Assembly: GCA_019634695.1 (NCBI GenBank)
Contig: JAHCAW010000045.1
Location: forward strand, 1 to 35,283
Source: Candidatus Sumerlaeia bacterium
Lineage (GTDB): Bacteria > Sumerlaeota > Sumerlaeia > SLMS01 > JAHLLQ01
Direction: 5' to 3'
DNA length: 35,283 nucleotides
The position numbers and the translations under genes are program-made. Position 1 is the stretch's first letter. Each line of letters opens with the position of its first letter. Positions 30,611 to 35,283 of the stretch are shown piece after piece. The notes below the pieces were generated by a model. The model searched no databases and was not told the origin of the DNA. It saw only the letters and a program-made list of their open reading frames with translations.

Positions 30611-32197
30611 ATGACCTCGTTCTCCTGGCAGTTCCCGTATGCCTCGCGCCGGATGCCGGTCTTTGCGGACAACGTGGTGGCGACCTCACAGCCGCTCGCC
30701 GCGCAGGCGGGACTGAATGCCCTGCGCGCCGGAGGCAATGCGGCCGATGCCGCCATCGCCACGGCCATCGCGCTCACCGTCGTGGAGCCAACGAAGAACG
30801 GGATCGGCGGCGACGCGTTCGCGCTGGTCTGGGCCGAGGGCCGACTACATGGACTGAACGCGTCGGGGCGCTCGCCGGGGGCGTGGACGCGCGAACGCTT
30901 CGCCGGCCGCGAACGCATGCCGTCGGTGGGCTGGGATTCGGTGACGGTGCCCGGTGCCGTGTCGGCGTGGGTGGCCGTGTCGCAGCGCTTCGGTCGCCTG
31001 CCCTTCGAGCGTCTCTTCGAGGACGCCGTGCGCTGGGCCCGCGAGGGATTTCTGGTCGGTCCAGTCGAGGCCCGCGCCTGGGACTTCGCCCATCGCAAGT
31101 TCACCGACTTCGCAGAGTTCCAGCGCGTCTTCTGCCCGGCAGGACGCGCGCCCAGCGTTGGCGAACGCGTCCGCCTGCCCGACCATGCACGCACCCTCGA
31201 GCGCATCGCCGCCACCAACGGTGAGGCCTTCTATCGCGGCGACCTCGCCGAGGCCATCGCTGCCGCCGCTCGTGAGGACGGTGGCGCCCTTGCCGTCGAG
31301 GATCTCGACGCCCATCGCGCCGACTGGGTCGAGCCGCTCGCGTTCGACTACGCCGGCCACACGATCCACGAGATTCCCCCCAACGGTCAAGGGCTCGCCG
31401 CGCTGATCGCGCTCGGCATTCTGGCCCACACGCCGCTGCGCGACTGCACGCCCGACAGCGCCGATGCGCTGCACCTTCAGATCGAGGCGATGAAGCTCGC
31501 CTTCGCCGACGCGCATCGATTCATCGCCGACCCGGCCACCATGGACCTGCGCACCGCCGCGCTGCTCGATCCCGCCTATCATGCCGCGCGCGCGCGTCAC
31601 ATCGACCTGCGCCACGCGGGCACGCCCGAGCACGGCACGCCGCAGGACCGCGGCACCGTGCTGCTGTGCGCCGCCGACGCCGACGGCATGATGGTCTCCT
31701 TCATTCAATCGAACTACGCCGGCTTCGGGTCCGGCGTGGTTGTGCCCGGCACCGGCATCGCGTTGCAGAATCGCGCCAGCGGCTTTACGCTCGAGGCGGG
31801 CCATCCCAACGAAGTGGCCGGCGGCAAGCGCCCCTTCCACACGATTATTCCGGGGTTCGTCACCTGCACCGGCGCGCCGCGGTTGGCATTCGGTGCCATG
31901 GGCGGGCATTTCCAGCCCCAAGGCCACGTTCAGTTGCTCGTGCGGATGCTCGACTGGGGGCAGAACCCGCAGGCCGCAGCCGACGCGCCGCGTTGGCGCG
32001 TCAGCGGGGGCCTAGTCGTGGACGTCGAGGAAGGCATCGCGCCGGCGGTGCGCGAGGAACTCGCCGCGCGCGGCCACGCCCTTGTGCCCGCGGGGCCCGA
32101 GGACTTTGGCGGCGCGCAGCTCGTCTGGCGCCTCGACGAGGGCGGCTACTGTGCCGCCTCCGAACCTCGCAAGGACGGTCAGGCCGTCGGATTCTGA
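30611..32197 (+). CDS. ggt: Gamma-glutamyltransferase-family protein, cytoplasmic form
   Basis: 528 residues. The family cleaves and transfers gamma-glutamyl groups from glutathione-like peptides after autoprocessing. The N-terminal subunit shows VVATSQPLAAQAGLNALRAGGNAADAAIATA and NGIGGDAFALVW. The autoprocessing site lies before Thr349 in QDRGTVLLCAADADG, the new N-terminal nucleophile. Downstream are SFIQSNYAGFGSGVVVPGTGIALQNRASGF and GGHFQPQGHVQLL. No signal peptide is visible, so unlike the periplasmic enzymes it should stay in the cytoplasm; this fits the YwrD-like branch. The ATG has only a weak ribosome-binding site; an in-frame ATG at 30653 is an alternative but would cut into the conserved start. 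It begins 12 bases after the receiver fusion gene. Confidence 0.93.
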   Translation: MTSFSWQFPYASRRMPVFADNVVATSQPLAAQAGLNALRAGGNAADAAIATAIALTVVEPTKNGIGGDAFALVWAEGRLHGLNASGRSPGAWTRERFAGRERMPSVGWDSVTVPGAVSAWVAVSQRFGRLPFERLFEDAVRWAREGFLVGPVEARAWDFAHRKFTDFAEFQRVFCPAGRAPSVGERVRLPDHARTLERIAATNGEAFYRGDLAEAIAAAAREDGGALAVEDLDAHRADWVEPLAFDYAGHTIHEIPPNGQGLAALIALGILAHTPLRDCTPDSADALHLQIEAMKLAFADAHRFIADPATMDLRTAALLDPAYHAARARHIDLRHAGTPEHGTPQDRGTVLLCAADADGMMVSFIQSNYAGFGSGVVVPGTGIALQNRASGFTLEAGHPNEVAGGKRPFHTIIPGFVTCTGAPRLAFGAMGGHFQPQGHVQLLVRMLDWGQNPQAAADAPRWRVSGGLVVDVEEGIAPAVREELAARGHALVPAGPEDFGGAQLVWRLDEGGYCAASEPRKDGQAVGF

Positions 32198-32212
32198 ATC
32201 GGGAGACACACC

Positions 32213-33097
32213 ATGTCGCGCATGCTGGTTTCTGTCGTGTTGTTCCTTCTGTTCGCGGTGGCCGGCGCGGCCGAGGTCGAGCAGGCCACTTCCGATCTCG
32301 GGACCACCTACTTCCTGCCGATGCAGAACGCCCCGTATCCGCACGCCAGTCGCGAGGAGGGCTTCACCAACAGCGCCGGCACCCATTGGCCCAAGGACCC
32401 GCACTACACGGACAACACGGTGGCGCTGTTCGTGCCGGCGCACTTCCAGGCCGGCGAGACGATCGACCTCGTCTTCTACTTTCATGGGCACAGCAACGAC
32501 GTGCGTGCCGCACTCGAGACCTTCCCGCTGCGCGAGATGTTCGTCGCCAGCGGCGCCAACGCGGTGCTCGTGTTTCCGCAGGGGCCGAAGCGTGCCGGCG
32601 ATTCCGGCGCCGGACGGCTCGAGGAAGCCGGTGCCTTCGCGGCCCTGGCCGACGAGGTGCGCGCCGCACTCACCGCGCTCGGCGTCTGCGACAATCCCCG
32701 CCTCGGGCGCGTGGTGCTCTCGGGCCACAGCGGCGCCTTCCGCGTCCTCTCCTTCGCCCTCGAGCACGGCGGCCTCGAGGAGCACATCGCGGAGGTCTAC
32801 CTGCTGGACGCCTCCTATGGCCGGCTCGAGCAGTTCAGCGGCTGGGCGCAGCGCAACTCCCGCGCCGTCCTGCGGTCCATCTTCACTGCCCACCTGGCCG
32901 ACGAGAACGTCGTCCTGATGGCCCACCTGCAAGCCACCGCCACTCCGTATGCCCTGTGCCTCGACGACGGGATGACCGACGAGTTGCTCGCCGCCAACCG
33001 GATCGTGTTCCTGCACACCCAGAAGTTGGACCACAACGGGGCGGTGTCGCTGTTCGGTCCGTGGCTGGCGGCCGGGCAGTTGGGGCGGAAGCCTTGA
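32213..33097 (+). CDS. Exported alpha/beta-hydrolase-like protein
   Basis: 294 residues with a short signal peptide (MSRMLVSVVLFLLFAVAGAA). The fold markers of an alpha/beta hydrolase are present: LVFYFHGHSNDV (strand 3 and oxyanion HG motif), the nucleophile elbow SGHSGAFR with Ser173 in G-H-S-G, a candidate acid in YLLDASYGRL, and a late candidate His in HTQKLDHNGAV. A serine esterase, lipase or peptidase acting outside the cytoplasm is plausible; the substrate is unknown. The start is well supported by GGAG seven bases before the ATG. The gene lies 15 bases after the gamma-glutamyltransferase gene and is probably cotranscribed. Confidence 0.85.
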   Translation: MSRMLVSVVLFLLFAVAGAAEVEQATSDLGTTYFLPMQNAPYPHASREEGFTNSAGTHWPKDPHYTDNTVALFVPAHFQAGETIDLVFYFHGHSNDVRAALETFPLREMFVASGANAVLVFPQGPKRAGDSGAGRLEEAGAFAALADEVRAALTALGVCDNPRLGRVVLSGHSGAFRVLSFALEHGGLEEHIAEVYLLDASYGRLEQFSGWAQRNSRAVLRSIFTAHLADENVVLMAHLQATATPYALCLDDGMTDELLAANRIVFLHTQKLDHNGAVSLFGPWLAAGQLGRKP

Positions 33098-33180
33098 TCG
33101 GCCCCGGCCCAAACCCTTGGGGAGGTCGCCGAATCCATTCAACGCCCCCCCATGTGCGGGCGGGCCGTGGTTCCGCTTGC

Positions 33181-33196
33181 CCCGCCGGCAGGGCGG
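33181..33196. repeat. Short GC repeat (copy 2 of the 7797-7812 element)
   Basis: CCCGCCGGCAGGGCGG matches the element beside the pilin stop codon at 15 of 16 bases. It lies in the 140-base gap between the hydrolase-like gene and the parvulin gene, within a stretch able to form small GC stems (TGCC...GGCA at 33178-33190). Confidence 0.4.
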
Positions 33197-33237
33197 ACAG
33201 CCAGCAATAAGTCCATAAATCTCAAGGAGAGAAGTTC

Positions 33238-35229
33238 ATGCCCGCTTGTGATTCGATTGTCCGGAGAATCTGGAAGTCCCTGGCGCTGGGTTTGGCATGC
33301 CTGGCGGCGGCCGCCCCCGTGCTGCTGCCGGCGCAGGACGCCGCGACCGACGAGCCCGAGCTGCGCGCGTTCGATCTGGCCGACTCGGCCCCGCTGTTCG
33401 ATCTCTCGGGCAAGACTTGGACCGTCGGTGAGTGGAAGAACATTGTGCGCTTCAATCCGCCGGCCGCTCTGCGCCGCATGGGCGCCAATCTGCTCAACCT
33501 CAACGACTTCACCTACGAGCTGGTCGCCCGCGGCGCGCGGGCCTGGGCTCTTGACCATGCCGCCGGCAACATCGCCCGCCAACTCGGCGTCGAGCTCGAT
33601 CCCGACGCCGCCGACCGCATCGCCCGCGAAGCCGACAACAACGCCTACTTCGTCTGGCTGGAACTCAACGGCATCCTCGACGACCATGCCATCCCGGAGG
33701 AGGAACTGCGCACCCGCTACGAGGAACGCAAGGACGAGCAGTTCCGCGTCGAGGAGGAACTCGCCTTCCGCCACCTGTACCTGTCGACCTACGAGGAGTA
33801 CGCCGTTGAGGAGGGCGACACGCTGGAGTCGATCGCCGAGAAGGTCACCGGGAGCGCCGACCGCGCCGCCGAGATCATCTCGCAGGAGACCAAGCGCGGG
33901 CGGTCCGAGCCGCTGCCCGGCCGCGACGGCACCACCGTCGATCCGCAGCCGCTGCAGACGGGCGAAATCCTGCTCGTCCCCGGCGGGCCGGACCGCGAGG
34001 CCGAGGTGCGCCAGCAGGCCGAGAATCTCCACCGCATGGCCACCGCCGGAGAGGCGACCTTCGAGGACCTCGCCGCCGAGTACTCGCAGACCGACAGCCC
34101 CGGGCGCGTCATGTATATCCGCCCCGAACGCGACAGCAAGCCGATGCTCGAGGAGGTCCGCCAGGCCTTCCTTGCCGTCGCCGACGGCGAGGTGACCGCC
34201 CCCTTCCGCACGCGCCACGGCTATCAGTTGCTGCAGCGCGTCTCCTACCGCCCGCAGGGCCACCAGCCCTTCGACGCCGTCCGCCATCGCATCGAGGGCG
34301 AGTTGATCCAGCAACGCCGCCAGAAGGTCTATGACGAGGTGCTCAAGGAGCTCTGGAAGCAGGACACGAGCATCGTGATCGACGAGAACGTGCTCGCGCG
34401 CGCGTTCGATTCCGAGGCCGCCGAGCAGACCATCTGCACCGTCGGCGACGTGCTCTATCAGGCCGGGCACTTCCGTCGCGACTTCATCAACGATCCGGGC
34501 GAGGAGTCCACCGTGCCCGAGCGCCGCGCCGCCATGGTCCGCCTGCCGATGATCCAACGGCACCTGATCCACAGCGACTTCGACACCGCGGGCATTCGCG
34601 AGATGGACATCTACCAGAAGCGCATGCAGTCGCTGACCGACTCGGTGCTGGCGTTCCAACTGATCGAAAAGACCGCCGGCGAAGTCGAGCCCACGTTCAC
34701 CGACGAGGAGCTCGCCGAGACCTTCGAGAAGACGCGTGACAGCTTCCGTCGCCTGATGGGCGGCGAGCTGTGGCGCATCACGCTGTACATCGATCCCAAG
34801 GGCGAGGCGGCCGGCAACGAGCAGCGCCTGCACGAACTGCGCCTTGAGGGGTCCAAGCGCCTCGAAGAGCTGCTGGAAGGCGTCGAATCCGCCGAGCAAT
34901 TCATGGCGGTCGCGCGCGAGCACAGTCAGGACGACAAGGCCACGGCGGGCGGCAGCCTCGGGCCCGTCCATGTGCACACGAACGGCGGCGAGTTCCGCCG
35001 CGTGCTGCAGGAGAACAACTCGAACAGCCTCTCGAGTCCCTACATGCACGCGGACCGCGTTGAGGCCTACTGGATCGGCGAACGCGCCAACGCCAGCGAG
35101 GCAAGGCTCGATGACGTGCGCGAGCTGATCCGGACGCGACTGACAAACGAGGCCCGCGAGAAGGCCCGCGAGGAGTTCCGCCAGAAGGTGCTGGACGAGG
35201 CCGGGTTCAAGCTCCACATCCTGAACTGA
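33238..35229 (+). CDS. Exported parvulin-type peptidyl-prolyl isomerase with inserted LysM domain
   Basis: 663 residues with a signal peptide (MPACDSIVRRIWKSLALGLA followed by CLAAAAPVLLPAQ). An N-terminal SurA/PrsA-like helical region runs to about 165. The first parvulin domain is split: its first strand is EELAFRHLYL (173-182), then a LysM domain runs from Y188 to P248 (AVEEGDTLESIAEKVTGSADRAAEII ... LQTGEILLVPGG). The parvulin resumes at helix 1 (REAEVRQQAENLHRMATAGEATFEDLAAEYSQ) and ends HGYQLLQRVSY. A second parvulin-like domain lies at about 510-640 (ELWRITLYID, AREHSQDDKATAGGSLG). LysM binds N-acetylglucosamine in peptidoglycan, so this is probably a wall-bound envelope foldase. The start has AAGGAG eight bases upstream. 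Confidence 0.92.
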   Translation: MPACDSIVRRIWKSLALGLACLAAAAPVLLPAQDAATDEPELRAFDLADSAPLFDLSGKTWTVGEWKNIVRFNPPAALRRMGANLLNLNDFTYELVARGARAWALDHAAGNIARQLGVELDPDAADRIAREADNNAYFVWLELNGILDDHAIPEEELRTRYEERKDEQFRVEEELAFRHLYLSTYEEYAVEEGDTLESIAEKVTGSADRAAEIISQETKRGRSEPLPGRDGTTVDPQPLQTGEILLVPGGPDREAEVRQQAENLHRMATAGEATFEDLAAEYSQTDSPGRVMYIRPERDSKPMLEEVRQAFLAVADGEVTAPFRTRHGYQLLQRVSYRPQGHQPFDAVRHRIEGELIQQRRQKVYDEVLKELWKQDTSIVIDENVLARAFDSEAAEQTICTVGDVLYQAGHFRRDFINDPGEESTVPERRAAMVRLPMIQRHLIHSDFDTAGIREMDIYQKRMQSLTDSVLAFQLIEKTAGEVEPTFTDEELAETFEKTRDSFRRLMGGELWRITLYIDPKGEAAGNEQRLHELRLEGSKRLEELLEGVESAEQFMAVAREHSQDDKATAGGSLGPVHVHTNGGEFRRVLQENNSNSLSSPYMHADRVEAYWIGERANASEARLDDVRELIRTRLTNEAREKAREEFRQKVLDEAGFKLHILN

Positions 35230-35244
35230 CGCAGAGGGCTTGTT

Positions 35245-35265
35245 GTTCGTGGTTCGTGGTTCGTG
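35245..35265. repeat. 7-bp tandem repeat (GTTCGTG)3
   Basis: Three perfect copies of GTTCGTG occur at 35245-35251, 35252-35258 and 35259-35265, with a decayed fourth (GCTCGAT). They begin 15 bases after the stop of the parvulin gene and may continue outside the window. Confidence 0.75.
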
Positions 35266-35283
35266 GCTCGATCCGTGCGGATT

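Noticed and set aside
33139..35217. A 692-codon minus-strand open frame opposite the parvulin gene
   Set aside because: Composition-driven shadow; the parvulin and LysM motifs with a signal peptide and ribosome-binding site are on the plus strand.
1..35283. tRNA, rRNA or mobile-element genes
   Set aside because: No cloverleaf with a T-loop GTTCRANNC in a suitable setting, no rRNA-like conserved blocks, and no transposase, integrase or phage protein was found in reading all gaps.

Overview
The window is GC-rich bacterial chromosome, densely packed with genes, with no tRNA, rRNA, CRISPR array, transposase or phage gene that I can see. The lipoproteins, a type II secretion/type IV pilus-like pseudopilin, a secreted parvulin foldase and a Ser/Thr kinase fused to WD40 repeats suggest a free-living, Gram-negative-type bacterium. 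It is likely from a little-cultured lineage of the Planctomycetes/Sumerlaeota/Hydrogenedentota kind. A canonical ftsZ argues against most Planctomycetes proper. The pilin N-terminus and the very long kinase-WD40 protein resemble what is common in Sumerlaeota-like genomes. This placement is inference only.

Layout. 1-619 (-): start of a secreted protein running off the left edge. 1138-7715 (-): envelope block of a TPR lipoprotein, a small lipoprotein, a large exported protein, and a two-subunit M16 metallopeptidase in which the zinc site and the R/Y site are split between the partners. 7816-10260: a pseudopilin (-) and an exported propeller-like protein plus a Fur-family regulator (+), separated by a textbook 19-bp Fur-box-like palindrome. 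10349-14058 (-): carbohydrate-type ABC importer (two permeases and a binding protein, no ATPase). 14256-15447 (+): two genes of unknown function, then a palindromic repeat element. 15687-17912 (-): aroC, then a small membrane protein and a GbsR/MarR-type regulator, each preceded by the same palindromic operator. 18197-20041 (+): GxGYxYP-type protein. 20285-21838 (-): ftsZ with a strong intrinsic terminator. 22429-26241 (+): kinase-WD40 receptor. 26246-28547 (-): elbB and a TPR protein. 28790-35229 (+): receiver/pseudo-receiver fusion, gamma-glutamyltransferase, exported alpha/beta-hydrolase-like protein, and a two-domain parvulin with a LysM domain inserted into its first isomerase domain.

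The best leads for something undescribed are: (1) the Fur-box / exported propeller / Fur-family module, including a 15-bp hairpin over a possible Fur start codon; (2) the two-operator GbsR-membrane protein regulon; (3) the LysM-in-parvulin architecture; (4) three intergenic arrays with an exact 9-bp period, two of which bracket ftsZ in opposite orientation; and (5) the oversized MalF-like permease. No single large new defence or biosynthetic system is evident. Names of families rest on motifs read by eye; no database search was possible.
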